Shown piece by piece: positions 18,376-27,090 of a DNA stretch of 64,000 bases (positions are counted from its first letter, which is position 1; every line of letters starts with the position of its first letter). A program made the position numbers and the translations under genes. A model generated the notes under the pieces. That model saw nothing but the letters and a program-made list of their open reading frames with translations. It searched no databases and was not told the DNA's origin. Where the stretch lies: NCBI GenBank assembly GCA_038749595.1, contig JBCDHW010000004.1, forward strand, positions 1 to 64,000, given 5' to 3'. This DNA comes from Parvularcula sp038749595. GTDB lineage: Bacteria; Pseudomonadota; Alphaproteobacteria; Caulobacterales; Parvularculaceae.

Positions 18376-18758
18376 GGGGGAGTTATCCCCGCACCCCCGC
18401 GCCATGGTAGAACCCTACCACCGGTGAGAGCGGGGTGTTGGTACCGTTGCCTGATGCTCATCGGTCCGGTTCTTTGCGGCTGCGACGGCCGCCGCTACGC
18501 GTGAGCTTTAAGTTAGGCCGCGGGGCGGAGAGACGAAGAGCCGGAAAGGCGCGCGGCTGTGGTTTGGCACCCTTCAAACCGCGGCAAGCCCCTGGAATGA
18601 GAAACAGCAAACGCTGCGGTCCGGCCGCGCGCCTTGCCCCTGCAAACCTGCAACGGTCCTCCGTGTGCAGCGTATCGGCTATACGCCGGGAGGCTCCTAT
18701 CCCCCGAAAGTGCAAAGCCCGCCCCTCCAAACGCCAGCGCGATGCCCGCATCCGGTAT
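18376..18758. other. non-coding stretch with nested inverted repeats, possible structured RNA
   Basis: No convincing gene. From 18548 to 18634 a 10-bp outer stem (GGCGCGCGGC with GCCGCGCGCC) encloses smaller hairpins, including GGTTTG-8 nt-CAAACC and CAGC-aaac-GCTG. The overall rod-like plan is the kind seen in structured small RNAs, but I could not match it to 6S, SRP, RNase P or tmRNA signatures. Confidence 0.35.
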
Positions 18759-18935
18759 ATGCGGATCCGCGATCCCTTTAACGGTGATACCGAGGCGCTC
18801 AAGCGCGCGCTCGCGGCGCGGCTGCAACGCCATTACGACGCTTTGGGCATGGACGAACTGATGCGCCGGGTCCGCGCCCGCGGCCTCGAACCCCCGCCGC
18901 TCCACCTCCGCCGCGACGCGCCGCCATCGGAGTAA
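18759..18935 (+). CDS. small hypothetical protein
   Basis: 58 residues if started at ATG 18759 (MRIRDPFNGDTEALKRALAA). The product would be a basic helical peptide (RLQRHYDALGMDELMRRVRARG) with a Pro-rich tail. The reading frame is open further upstream, but that part has the Arg/Pro-rich look of a non-coding frame. No family recognised; it could be spurious. Confidence 0.35.
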   Translation: MRIRDPFNGDTEALKRALAARLQRHYDALGMDELMRRVRARGLEPPPLHLRRDAPPSE

Positions 18936-19044
18936 GTGCGCCTTAGGGGAGGGGGGATGCGTGCTCGCCTGGGGTGTGTAACCCGGCGGCGGCGGGGGGC
19001 GAACATCCTGCCGAAGACGACGCCAGGGATCCCCCCTCGCGCCC

Positions 19045-19578
19045 ATGGCAAAGAGGATACCCCGCCCCGTGTTTGCAACGCTCCCCTCGAAAGCACCCCT
19101 GGCCGCGGCCGCGCTTGTGTTGTCCGGCTGTCTCTCCTACGGCGACCCCAACCTCGCCGAACCCACCCGCCTCGCGGCCCTCGACGTGGGGACGACAACG
19201 ATTGACGACGTGCACCAATCATTTGGCCAGCCGCACCAGGTGCAAGAGAATCCCGACGGCCGCACCTGGGATTATTATGGTGTCAGCACACGGATCAGTC
19301 CCTTGGGCCTTATCCCCTATGCTGGCTTCGTGGTTGGCGGCGATCACGTCACCTACGACGGACTGCGGCTATCTTTTGACGAGAACGATCGCCTCGAAAA
19401 CTACGTGGAGATCCCTGAGGAGAAGCACTACCAGCTGACGCTGGTGACCGTTGGGGATGCCTTCACACGCTCGTACGGCGTGCGAAGCATTCGCGCCGAA
19501 ATGGAAAGGCTCGGGCTGCCTTTTGAAAACAAGGCCGCCCGCAACGTTACCGCCGCGATTGACCGCTACGTAGACTGA
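19045..19578 (+). CDS. BamE/SmpA-like outer-membrane lipoprotein
   Basis: 177 residues. Signal peptide with lipobox LSGC (about residue 29). The next part, ALDVGTTTIDDVHQSFGQPHQVQENPDGRTWDYYG, has the SmpA/OmlA pattern (a helix that senses spacing, then G-x-P). Classical BamE is an accessory of the outer-membrane barrel assembly complex and has about 110 residues. This protein is longer and may be a paralogue. The C-terminal part (residues 110-177) matches nothing I know. Confidence 0.7.
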   Translation: MAKRIPRPVFATLPSKAPLAAAALVLSGCLSYGDPNLAEPTRLAALDVGTTTIDDVHQSFGQPHQVQENPDGRTWDYYGVSTRISPLGLIPYAGFVVGGDHVTYDGLRLSFDENDRLENYVEIPEEKHYQLTLVTVGDAFTRSYGVRSIRAEMERLGLPFENKAARNVTAAIDRYVD

Positions 19579-19597
19579 TGAACTGGAGTATCGGCTG

Positions 19598-20113
19598 CTA
19601 TTCGACAACTTCGATATTGGGAAGCATACGGCTTAATCCCTTATCATCCATTCCGTAGCCGACCAGGAACTTATCCCCCGGCGCCTCGAACAGGGCATAA
19701 TCGGCGTAGATTTCAGCCGCCCGCACCTTTTCCTTACGCACTGCCACCGCCACGGCAATCCTAGCAGCCTTGCGCTCGTTCAGCATCGCCGCCGCATGGG
19801 CGAGGCTGCGGCCGGAGTCGAGGACGTCATCGACCAGGAGAACGGTTTTTCCTTCGAGCTCGCGGGTGAAATCCTTCACCACACGGACAAGGCCCGAGCT
19901 CTCTTTGCTGTCGCCATAGGACGCAAGCTGAACAAAATCGATCTCGGGGTTCGCGCCGTGCCGCTGGAGCGCACGCCCGAGATCAGCGCCGAAGACGAAC
20001 CCTCCAGTCAGGACAGGAGCCATCACAAAGTCGTGTCCGAGATCGCGGACAATCTCCGCCGCCAGTTCATCGGTCCGCGCGGCCAGCGCGTCTGCACCAT
20101 ACAAAACCGCCAT
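19598..20113 (-). CDS. hpt: hypoxanthine phosphoribosyltransferase family
   Basis: 171 residues. The PRPP-binding loop VLLVDDVLDSGRSL is intact, and the N-terminal LTGGFVFGADLGRAL and C-terminal DKFLVGYGMDDKG match the type I purine phosphoribosyltransferases that salvage hypoxanthine or guanine with PRPP. It converges closely with the BamE-like gene (19 bp). guaA lies 1.3 kb away, so two steps of guanine nucleotide supply are near each other but not in one operon. Confidence 0.9.
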   Translation of the reverse strand: MAVLYGADALAARTDELAAEIVRDLGHDFVMAPVLTGGFVFGADLGRALQRHGANPEIDFVQLASYGDSKESSGLVRVVKDFTRELEGKTVLLVDDVLDSGRSLAHAAAMLNERKAARIAVAVAVRKEKVRAAEIYADYALFEAPGDKFLVGYGMDDKGLSRMLPNIEVVE

Positions 20114-20225
20114 GGCTGTCTCCTTCGTCGATTGCCCTCAGAAGGTAGCCTGAAACGTTAAACGAACCATCCGCTGGTGCGACAGGGCGCCGCAGAGTAT
20201 AGTGAAACGTCACGGGGAGGTGGGG

Positions 20226-20651
20226 ATGATGACGAAGCCAAGTGTCGTTTTTTGGATTGTGGCCGTTATCGCGTTGTTGTGGAACGGTTTCGGCGTGTTC
20301 GACTATGCGATGACAATAAGCCAGAATGAGGCTTACCTGGCCCAGTATACGGCGGAGCAAATTGCCTATTGGGACGAATTGCCGGGGTGGCGCCTGGTTT
20401 TGTGGACCTTGGGTGTCGGCAGCGCGTTGCTCGGGTCGGTGACCAATCTGCTGCGCAAGAGGATCACGGTTATCCTCTGGGCCATGGGCCCGGTTATCAT
20501 CCTCGCCGGCGCTGCCCACGACGTGATGATCGGCGGTGTCGAAGCCATGGGCGGGCAGTTGTTTTACGTCTCGTATGGGTTTCTGACGACCGTGCAGATC
20601 CTGTTTTTGCTGTACGCCCTGAGGCAGCGGAACAGAGGCGTTTACAGCTAA
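20226..20651 (+). CDS. small four-helix membrane protein
   Basis: About 141 residues from ATG 20226 (or the adjacent ATG 20229), preceded by GGGGAGGTGGGG; a longer in-frame start at 20202 is less likely. Four transmembrane segments are visible. The pattern SVVFWIVAVIALLWNGFGVFDY...NEAYLAQYT is shared with small proteins often annotated, without evidence, as sugar transporters. Function unknown. Confidence 0.75.
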   Translation: MMTKPSVVFWIVAVIALLWNGFGVFDYAMTISQNEAYLAQYTAEQIAYWDELPGWRLVLWTLGVGSALLGSVTNLLRKRITVILWAMGPVIILAGAAHDVMIGGVEAMGGQLFYVSYGFLTTVQILFLLYALRQRNRGVYS

Positions 20652-20665
20652 GCGGCTTGCGCGAC

Positions 20666-21268
20666 CTAGTAAGGGCCGCAAAGCCGCGCTTCGCTACCTG
20701 CGGTAATCGCGCCGAGGACTTCGGCGCCGCCGGTGTCGTTGATGACACGGGTGTAAACCGAAACGGTTTCGGGCCCGCCGAGGCGCGTTCCGGTGACCGG
20801 GATGACACTAAACCGCAGGTTTTCCCTGCCAATTTCGCCGCCTGAAAGGGGCATGCGCGCAATTTCGACCGTTTGCCCATCGCGCACAGAACTCGACCGG
20901 ACTGCCCCTGGGCTTAGCCGTGTTAGGGTACCGCCCGCCACCGACACCTCGGCAGCCACAAGGCCGGGCGCGCTTTCGATTTCGAGGTCGAAGGACGCAG
21001 GAAACCCACCAAGAACAACGACTTTGTTTTTCGCCAGCCAATGCCCGGCAGGGCACTTATAGGCGTTGTCGGGCAGCAAATGATCATTAGCTTGCGCCAC
21101 CACCTGGCCGTCATGGCGCAGAACGATCCCAGGGCTCGACAAGCCCATCGGTTCGGGCGTCGGTGTGACGCTGTAGCAAGCGGTCAGAACCGGCAGGCCA
21201 ACCAAAAGCCCGAACACTGTCTTGGAGACCGACAAAACCCGCACCTTATCCTCCCTCGAACCAATCAC
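20666..21268 (-). CDS. putative lipoprotein of unknown function
   Basis: 200 residues. A hydrophobic leader ends in lipobox VLTAC (about residue 31), so the mature protein should be lipidated. The rest is beta-rich with two short Cys motifs (KCPAG, RLCGPY). I recognise no domain. It is transcribed toward the small membrane protein gene, with 14 bp between stops. Confidence 0.7.
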   Translation of the reverse strand: MIGSREDKVRVLSVSKTVFGLLVGLPVLTACYSVTPTPEPMGLSSPGIVLRHDGQVVAQANDHLLPDNAYKCPAGHWLAKNKVVVLGGFPASFDLEIESAPGLVAAEVSVAGGTLTRLSPGAVRSSSVRDGQTVEIARMPLSGGEIGRENLRFSVIPVTGTRLGGPETVSVYTRVINDTGGAEVLGAITAGSEARLCGPY

Positions 21269-21385
21269 CCTTAAGCTAGAGACATTGCCGAGCGGTCACC
21301 GAACCAGAGGCCATGCTTACCGGGATCCTAATGAATTGAAGCGCCCAGGCGTTGATTGGAGAAGACGGCACAGTTAAGCGCGCGC

Positions 21386-22957
21386 ATGGACCAGCAGCAC
21401 ACCGCCCAGCACCACGAACGCATTCTGATTGTCGACTTTGGCAGCCAGGTCACACAGCTGATCGCGCGCCGCCTGCGTGAAGACGGCATTTACTGCGAAA
21501 TCCATCCGTATACGAAAGCGGACTCCGCACTTTTGCAGACCTATTCCCCAAAAGGCATCATTCTTTCGGGCGGACCCAATTCGGTTACCAGCGCCGACCG
21601 GCCTGAAGTGGGCCACTTGCTGGGCCACGGCGTACCCGTTCTCGGCATTTGCTACGGCCAGCAGGTGATGGTCGCGGAGCTTGGCGGCACGGTTGAGGTT
21701 TCGGGCGAGCGTGAGTTTGGCCGCGCCGATGTCACCGCGTCGGGGAGCTGCGCGCTTTTCAGTACGACGTGGACGGAGGGCGGCGCCTATCCGGTTTGGA
21801 TGAGCCACGGCGACCGGGTGATCGCCCTGCCGGAAGGCTTCGACGTGGTGGGGACGAGCGAGAACGCTCCGTTTGCAGCCATCGCCGATGAAGAGCGCAA
21901 ATTTTACGGCGTGCAGTTCCATCCCGAAGTGGTGCATACCCGGGAGGGTGCGCAGCTTCTTTCGAACTTTACTCGAGGCGTATGCGGCCTTTCCGGTGAT
22001 TGGACGATGGCGGCCTTCCGTGAGGAGATGATTGGCAAGATCCGCGAACAGGTGGGCGATGGCCGCGTTATCTGCGGCTTGTCCGGCGGTGTTGATAGCG
22101 CCGTGGCTGCGGTGCTGATCCATGAGGCCATTGGCGACCAGTTGACCTGCGTTTTCGTCGATACCGGCCTTATGCGGATGAATGAAGGCCAGGAAGTCGT
22201 CGATCTCTTCCGCGGCAGCTACAACATCCCGCTGATCCATGTGGAAGCGGAAGAGATGTTTCTCAGTGAACTGAGCGGCGTGTCCGACCCAGAGACAAAG
22301 CGAAAAATTATCGGGCGGCTTTTCGTCGAGATTTTTGAGCAAGAGGCCAAGAAAGTCGAAGGCGCTCGGTTCTTGGCGCAAGGAACGCTGTACCCTGACG
22401 TTATTGAAAGCGTATCCGCAACGGGTGGGCCGTCGGTGACGATCAAATCGCATCACAATGTGGGCGGTCTGCCTGAGCGCATGGGCCTCGACTTGGTTGA
22501 GCCGTTGCGGGAGCTGTTTAAGGACGAAGTGCGCGCGCTCGGCCGAGAGTTGGGCCTGCCCGAGGTGTTTGTGGGCCGCCACCCTTTCCCTGGACCTGGG
22601 CTCGCCATCAGAATGCCTGGCGAGATTACCAAGGAGGGCGCTGACCTTCTGCGCAAAGCCGATAAGATTTACCTCGACGCGATCCGGGAAGAGGGGCTCT
22701 ACGACGAGATTTGGCAAGCCTTTGCCGTGCTTCTCCCTGTACGGACGGTCGGTGTGATGGGCGACGCGCGGACCTATGATCAGGTGCTCGCCTTGCGCGC
22801 TGTGACGTCTACGGACGGCATGACTGCCGACACCTATCCGTTCACGCACGATTTTCTCAGCCGCGTATCGACGAAAATCATCAACAACTGCCAGGGTATC
22901 GGCCGGGTCACCTACGACATCACGTCGAAACCGCCAGGCACGATTGAGTGGGAGTAA
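21386..22957 (+). CDS. guaA: GMP synthase (glutamine-hydrolysing)
   Basis: 523 residues from ATG 21386; the in-frame TTG at 21356 would add ten unconserved residues. The class I amidotransferase comes first (RILIVDFGSQVTQL; nucleophile Cys in GICYGQQ; QFHPEV). It is followed by the PP-loop ATP pyrophosphatase domain (SGGVDSAVAA) and the C-terminal dimerisation domain ending GTIEWE. It converts XMP to GMP with ATP and glutamine. Length matches E. coli GuaA. Single gene. Confidence 0.98.
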   Translation: MDQQHTAQHHERILIVDFGSQVTQLIARRLREDGIYCEIHPYTKADSALLQTYSPKGIILSGGPNSVTSADRPEVGHLLGHGVPVLGICYGQQVMVAELGGTVEVSGEREFGRADVTASGSCALFSTTWTEGGAYPVWMSHGDRVIALPEGFDVVGTSENAPFAAIADEERKFYGVQFHPEVVHTREGAQLLSNFTRGVCGLSGDWTMAAFREEMIGKIREQVGDGRVICGLSGGVDSAVAAVLIHEAIGDQLTCVFVDTGLMRMNEGQEVVDLFRGSYNIPLIHVEAEEMFLSELSGVSDPETKRKIIGRLFVEIFEQEAKKVEGARFLAQGTLYPDVIESVSATGGPSVTIKSHHNVGGLPERMGLDLVEPLRELFKDEVRALGRELGLPEVFVGRHPFPGPGLAIRMPGEITKEGADLLRKADKIYLDAIREEGLYDEIWQAFAVLLPVRTVGVMGDARTYDQVLALRAVTSTDGMTADTYPFTHDFLSRVSTKIINNCQGIGRVTYDITSKPPGTIEWE

Positions 22958-23157
22958 CCGGCTCATCAGGCGCTTCGCGACCGTGACTCGTCTTAATAGG
23001 ATGGCGACGGAGCGTTATCGCTTTGCTGTTCATGCCTGATCGTATGAGCAGCGCATCGCGGCTTCGAGCAGACGTGTTTGGGGCGGAAACCTTTAACCTC
23101 GCCAGAGCACGGGGCACCTGCTAGCTCGGCCGCGCGAAATAACGATGGGGATCTGAC

Positions 23158-23901
23158 ATGAGAGCTTGGCCAAAAATAGGAACAGCCGCTGCGCTTGTCG
23201 CGCTGCTGTTCTTTGTCGTTGTTATTTATGGATATAACTGGGGTTGGTGGGGCCTCGGCTTTGTCTTTTCGATGCTGCGTGGACCCGCGCAGGTCGTGCT
23301 GTGGTCGGGTGCCGTCATTGCGGTCGTCTGCGCAGGCGCTTCGGTTTTCCGTCGTTCGTTTGCTACCGCTGCTGCAGGCGTTGCTATCGCGGCGGGCTCC
23401 GCCGGCCTTGGGTATATGCCCCTTTGGCTCGCCAGCGAAGCGTCGAAGGTCCCGCCAATCCATGACATCACCACGGACACGGTCGATCCGCCTGCATTCG
23501 TTGCCATCCTGCCGCTTCGCGCTGATGCACCCAACCCGCCGGAGTATGACACTGGGCAAACTGCGCAGCAGGTGGAAGCCTACCCTGACATCACCACGCT
23601 CATGGTGCCGCTGGCGTTAGAGAGCGCTTTCGACGTCTCGCTGAAAGCGGTGAAGGCGGAAGGTTTGAAGCTCGTTGACACCCAGCCTGCGGAGGGGCGG
23701 ATTGAAGCCTTCGCCACCGTGCCGATGTTTGGATTTAAAGACGACGTCGTTGTCCGCTTACGGACGGTCAATGAAACGGAGACGGAGATTGATATTCGTT
23801 CGAAATCACGCGTCGGTCGATCGGACGTCGGCTTTAACGCGCGCCGCATCCGAAGCCTTCTGGACCGTATCGAAACCGCTGCAGCGAAGGGCTCATCGTA
23901 G
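23158..23901 (+). CDS. DUF1499 membrane protein
   Basis: 247 residues. The first 100 hold three hydrophobic segments. Then comes a DUF1499-like domain: a TAQQVEAYPDI segment, later GRIEAFATVPMFGFKDDVVVRLR and SRVGRSDVGFNARRIRSLLD. DUF1499 proteins are widespread in alphaproteobacteria and plastids, and their role is unknown. Preceded by a GGGGATCTGAC ribosome site. Monocistronic as far as can be seen. Confidence 0.8.
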   Translation: MRAWPKIGTAAALVALLFFVVVIYGYNWGWWGLGFVFSMLRGPAQVVLWSGAVIAVVCAGASVFRRSFATAAAGVAIAAGSAGLGYMPLWLASEASKVPPIHDITTDTVDPPAFVAILPLRADAPNPPEYDTGQTAQQVEAYPDITTLMVPLALESAFDVSLKAVKAEGLKLVDTQPAEGRIEAFATVPMFGFKDDVVVRLRTVNETETEIDIRSKSRVGRSDVGFNARRIRSLLDRIETAAAKGSS

Positions 23902-23960
23902 TGGTTCGCCTGGACACCAAAAAAAGTTGCGGACGTTTGGCTGATTTCGCGTCTGTTGTC

Positions 23961-24116
23961 TCAGGCGTTTTTTTGCCGAGCTGACCCGTCGGTCGCGTCG
24001 CGCCGTTGTTCTTCGCGCAGGGTACGGAAGATTTGGTCGGCGCGCATCGATCGACGGTACTCTGTCGAAGCGAGCTGCTCCAAAAGCTCTCGAGTTTTTG
24101 TCCTGCTCTCCGGCAT
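23961..24116 (-). CDS. possible small basic protein downstream of phaC
   Basis: 51 residues if started at the ATG at 24116 (MPESRTKTRELLEQLASTEY), which has a GGGGTAG element nearby. The product would be a charged helical peptide. It is in the same orientation as phaC and 170 bp beyond its stop. No homology recognised; weakly supported. Confidence 0.35.
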   Translation of the reverse strand: MPESRTKTRELLEQLASTEYRRSMRADQIFRTLREEQRRDATDGSARQKNA

Positions 24117-24284
24117 GCCGTTTCTACCCCGATCGTGCGCTTTACCGATCATTAAGACTAAGACCTGCGGCCCGTTTCTTAACGAAAGGTGAACTGATGC
24201 TGGCCGAGATGCAACATAGCGAAGAGAAGTTTCGTTCCGCTTGTGGAGCGCGCGCAATTTTGCCTGCGCGCGCCTACCGCTCGT

Positions 24285-26522
24285 TTATTCGGCGCGGACT
24301 TTGACATACGAGCCGGGCGCAGGTTCGATGATGCTCAACGCGCCATCGCCTGGCTGCCTCGCCGGAACCTTGCCCCCGGAACGTTCGCCGAGCCAGGCCA
24401 TCCAATGGTTCCACCAGCTAAAGTCGTGCCGCTCAGCGCCCTCTCTCCAATCATCGAGGGTTTCGGGCAGCGCGTCGTTGGTGGAGAAGTGGTATTTCTT
24501 CTTATCGGGATGATTGACGACACCGGCAATGTGCCCCGAACCCGCGAGCATGTAGGTGACGTCAGGACCGCCAAAGAGGCGTGCCGAGCGGTACACGGAG
24601 TTTGGCGGCGCGATGTGGTCTTTTTCACCGGCCTGCATAAAAATCGGTGTGCTGACCTTCGATAGATCGATGGGGACGCCGTCGATTTCTAACGCGCCTT
24701 TCGACAAACGGTTATGGCGATAAAATTCCTTGAGGTAGTAGAGGTGGCACGCCTTGGTCATCCGCGTTGAGTCGGCATTCCAATAGAGAAGGTCGAACTT
24801 TTTGGCTTCTTTGCCCATGTAATAGTTGTCGACGAAGGCGGACCAGATGAGGTCGTTTGGACGGAGCATATTGAACGTTCGCGCCATCGCCGAGCCTTCG
24901 AGAACGCCGCCGGACGCATCGATTTGCTTTTCGATATTATCCAGTTGTTTGTCGTCGACGAAGAGGAGCAAGTCGCCCGCGTCTTCGAAGTCCGTCTGCG
25001 CCGTAAAGAAGGTCGCAGAGTTGATCCGGTGATCGCCCGTTTGGGCCATATAGCCTAGCGTCGTTGCCAGCAGCGTACCGCCAATGCAGTAACCGATCGT
25101 GTCGAAGCTCTCCTGACCCGTCGCCCGGGTCGCGGCTTCTAAGGCTTCGAAGACTCCTTGGCGCATATAGTCGGGGAACGACTTATCCGTGAGCTCAGCA
25201 CCCGGATTAACCCACGAGACGACAAAAACCGTGCGGCCCTGATCCACGAGCCATTTAATGAAGCTGTTCTGGGGCTGCAGGTCGAGAATGTAGAATTTGT
25301 TGATCCACGGGGGGAAGATGACCATGGGTTTTTCGGCCACGTGGGTCGTCGTTGGCGTGTACTGAATGAGTTGCATCATCTCATTCTGGTAAACGACATG
25401 CCCCGGCGTGGTGGCGAGATTTTCGCCAACTTCGAAGAAGTCGAGGTCGGCTTGCCGAATGGCCAATTCGCCATGGCCGCGCTCGAGATCGGCCATGAAA
25501 TTCTCGAGGCCTTTGACGAAATTGACCCCCTGGCTGGCGACCGCCTCTTCGATCACTTCTGGATTGAGCGCCGGGACGTTGGTCGGCGACATCGCGGAGA
25601 GGAACTGGTCGGCGTGGAATTGCGCCCGTCGCTTCGTGGCTGCGTCGACACCCTCGGCGGACACGATCGCGTCGTCGACCCAGCGCGAGAGCAGCAGATA
25701 GCTCTGTTTGACGAAATCGAGGGCTGGGTTTGCGGTCCACGCTTCGTGTTTGAAGCGCTTATCGCTGGATGCAGGCTCGATGACGGGCTCGGGCGCGTTG
25801 CCGGCGAGCTTGTCGGCCATTGTCGTGAAAAGTTTGGTGTAATTGTCCCAAAGCGACATCTGAAGGCTCATCACCCGCATCGGGTCGGAGGACAGAGCGG
25901 TAACGACTTCGGTCGTTGCGTCGGCGACGTTGAGAGGATCTGTCGGCGTCTCGCCGCCGCGTCGGCCACGCTCAACGGTCCGTTCAGCGGCGCCGCGGAT
26001 AGCGTCTTGTGCCTTGACGTTAATATCCGCCATCGTCCGGGCGAGGCGGGCCATGTCTGTGTACGGAGCAAACGCTTCCTCTGGCTTTGCTGACGTGTCT
26101 TTCGATCCGGCAAAGGGATTGGCCTTGGCCGCATCACGCGACGTTTTGCTGTCTGCAGGCTTGAGTTTTGCGGTTTTCGCGGCGGCAAGCTTCCGCGCCT
26201 TGGCCTCGGCGGCTGCGACCGTCGGAATCGTCCGCGGTTTCGAGGGCGCCTTTTTCTTCGCAGCAGGGGTTGCGGCTTTGGCGGTGGTTTTCTTCGCGGT
26301 TGCTGACGATTTGCGCGTCGCAGGCTTCGCGGTTTTCGCAGCTGCTTTCTTCGCGGGCGTCGCCTTAGCGGCCGTCTTTTTTGCAGCTGTCCGCTTGCGC
26401 GCAGGCTTTGGCTTTTCGTTATCGGTCATTTCCGTCGCCTTCTCTGGCGCCTCATTGGGCGTCGCCGTCGGTGCACGCCGCGAACGGGCCGCTACGGTAC
26501 GTTTCCTCTGGGTCGTGGGCAT
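24285..26522 (-). CDS. phaC: class I polyhydroxyalkanoate synthase with histone H1-like N-terminal tail
   Basis: 745 residues, about 150 longer than usual class I synthases. Residues 38-122 are Lys/Ala/Pro/Thr repeats (AAKKT, AKKAAAKTAKP, PAAKKK), like histone H1 or the tail of the PhaF phasin. The synthase core follows from about residue 150. Its lipase-like box GYCIGG carries catalytic C479, with D635 (GEKDH) and H664 (GSGHIAG), and the WNADSTRM segment is present. It polymerises 3-hydroxyacyl-CoA at granules. Start uncertain: ATG 26522 has AAAGG, while in-frame ATG 26429 (residue 32) has GAGAAGG; both keep the tail. A PhaR-like box lies about 105 bp upstream. Confidence 0.95.
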   Translation of the reverse strand: MPTTQRKRTVAARSRRAPTATPNEAPEKATEMTDNEKPKPARKRTAAKKTAAKATPAKKAAAKTAKPATRKSSATAKKTTAKAATPAAKKKAPSKPRTIPTVAAAEAKARKLAAAKTAKLKPADSKTSRDAAKANPFAGSKDTSAKPEEAFAPYTDMARLARTMADINVKAQDAIRGAAERTVERGRRGGETPTDPLNVADATTEVVTALSSDPMRVMSLQMSLWDNYTKLFTTMADKLAGNAPEPVIEPASSDKRFKHEAWTANPALDFVKQSYLLLSRWVDDAIVSAEGVDAATKRRAQFHADQFLSAMSPTNVPALNPEVIEEAVASQGVNFVKGLENFMADLERGHGELAIRQADLDFFEVGENLATTPGHVVYQNEMMQLIQYTPTTTHVAEKPMVIFPPWINKFYILDLQPQNSFIKWLVDQGRTVFVVSWVNPGAELTDKSFPDYMRQGVFEALEAATRATGQESFDTIGYCIGGTLLATTLGYMAQTGDHRINSATFFTAQTDFEDAGDLLLFVDDKQLDNIEKQIDASGGVLEGSAMARTFNMLRPNDLIWSAFVDNYYMGKEAKKFDLLYWNADSTRMTKACHLYYLKEFYRHNRLSKGALEIDGVPIDLSKVSTPIFMQAGEKDHIAPPNSVYRSARLFGGPDVTYMLAGSGHIAGVVNHPDKKKYHFSTNDALPETLDDWREGAERHDFSWWNHWMAWLGERSGGKVPARQPGDGALSIIEPAPGSYVKVRAE

Positions 26523-26564
26523 AGCGTCAAGCCTTTATTCTTCGTTGGCCCCTAGGAGGCAATC

Positions 26565-27002
26565 ATGGTCAAACGTCCAAATCGCATTGATTGCAACTGG
26601 CACAAGCACATGGTCCGGGCCCTTTTTTGCAGTGCAGCATTTCTGACACTTGGCTGCGCCAGTCAAGCGCCTGAAATGACCGAAGCCGATCGGCGCTTCC
26701 AGCGCTTGGCGGCTGAGAAATCCCGCGGTGCACCATTCCCGGTGCTGGGTGTGCTGACCGCGCCTGACGATCTCGGCGACAAAGGTCTTCCTCCGGGAAC
26801 GGGCGATGACATTCGCGCTTTGGCCGCCGTCTTAGCGGGCCTTAACGCTGAGACGGAGCCTACCGGTCCGGGGCTTGATGAGGACCCAACGGTTGTCGAG
26901 CTTCAAGCGCTTATTCGTCAGGTGCAGGGCACGGCACCGCGTCTGAAGCCACGGGTGGACGTCGAGGCACTCGATTTTCCGACCCCGCCACCCGTTGAGT
27001 AG
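26565..27002 (+). CDS. putative lipoprotein of unknown function
   Basis: 145 residues from ATG 26565, which has a perfect AGGAGG ribosome site (26554-26559). An alternative start at ATG 26610 would give a tighter lipoprotein leader. Lipobox TLGC at residues 28-31. The mature part is acidic and Pro-rich (APDDLGDKGLPPGTGDD, TPPPVE) without a known domain. It is divergent from phaC across 42 bp and precedes hom by 88 bp. Confidence 0.65.
   Translation: MVKRPNRIDCNWHKHMVRALFCSAAFLTLGCASQAPEMTEADRRFQRLAAEKSRGAPFPVLGVLTAPDDLGDKGLPPGTGDDIRALAAVLAGLNAETEPTGPGLDEDPTVVELQALIRQVQGTAPRLKPRVDVEALDFPTPPPVE
26628..26639 (+). promoter_or_regulatory. PhaR-like box upstream of phaC
   Basis: TGCAGTGCAGCA, identical over 12 bases to the box overlapping the phasin -10. 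It lies 106 bp from the longer phaC start, inside the 5' end of the divergent lipoprotein gene. Suggests shared control of granule genes, though its position within a coding region lowers certainty. Confidence 0.4.
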
Positions 27003-27090
27003 GGCTTCCGATTACGGTTGTCGCGCGGGCGCGCTTGCTGCACTGCCGAAGGATGCGTAGGCGCTGGCCCAGACGGAAGAGGAATGCTCG

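Noticed and set aside
18300..18461. Upstream extension of the GIY-YIG frame
   Set aside because: It runs through the palindromic repeat (VIPDLIRDP translation) and is unlikely to be translated.
18435..18758. Upstream part of the frame ending at 18935
   Set aside because: Arg/Pro-rich, no ribosome site, and overlaps the nested inverted repeats; only the last 58 codons were kept, at low confidence.
21374..22966. 530-residue minus-strand open frame
   Set aside because: Exactly antisense to guaA, with no conserved motif or ribosome site.
24250..24275. GC-rich hairpin after phaC as a terminator
   Set aside because: The stem is good, but no T-run follows on the phaC strand.
25158..26093. 311-residue plus-strand open frame
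   Set aside because: Antisense to phaC; composition reflects the reverse frame of a GC-rich gene.
27036..27047. TGCTGCACTGCC, an 11 of 12 reverse match to the PhaR-like box, before hom
   Set aside because: Only one half-site is intact, and hom has no link to PHA; kept out of the operator list.
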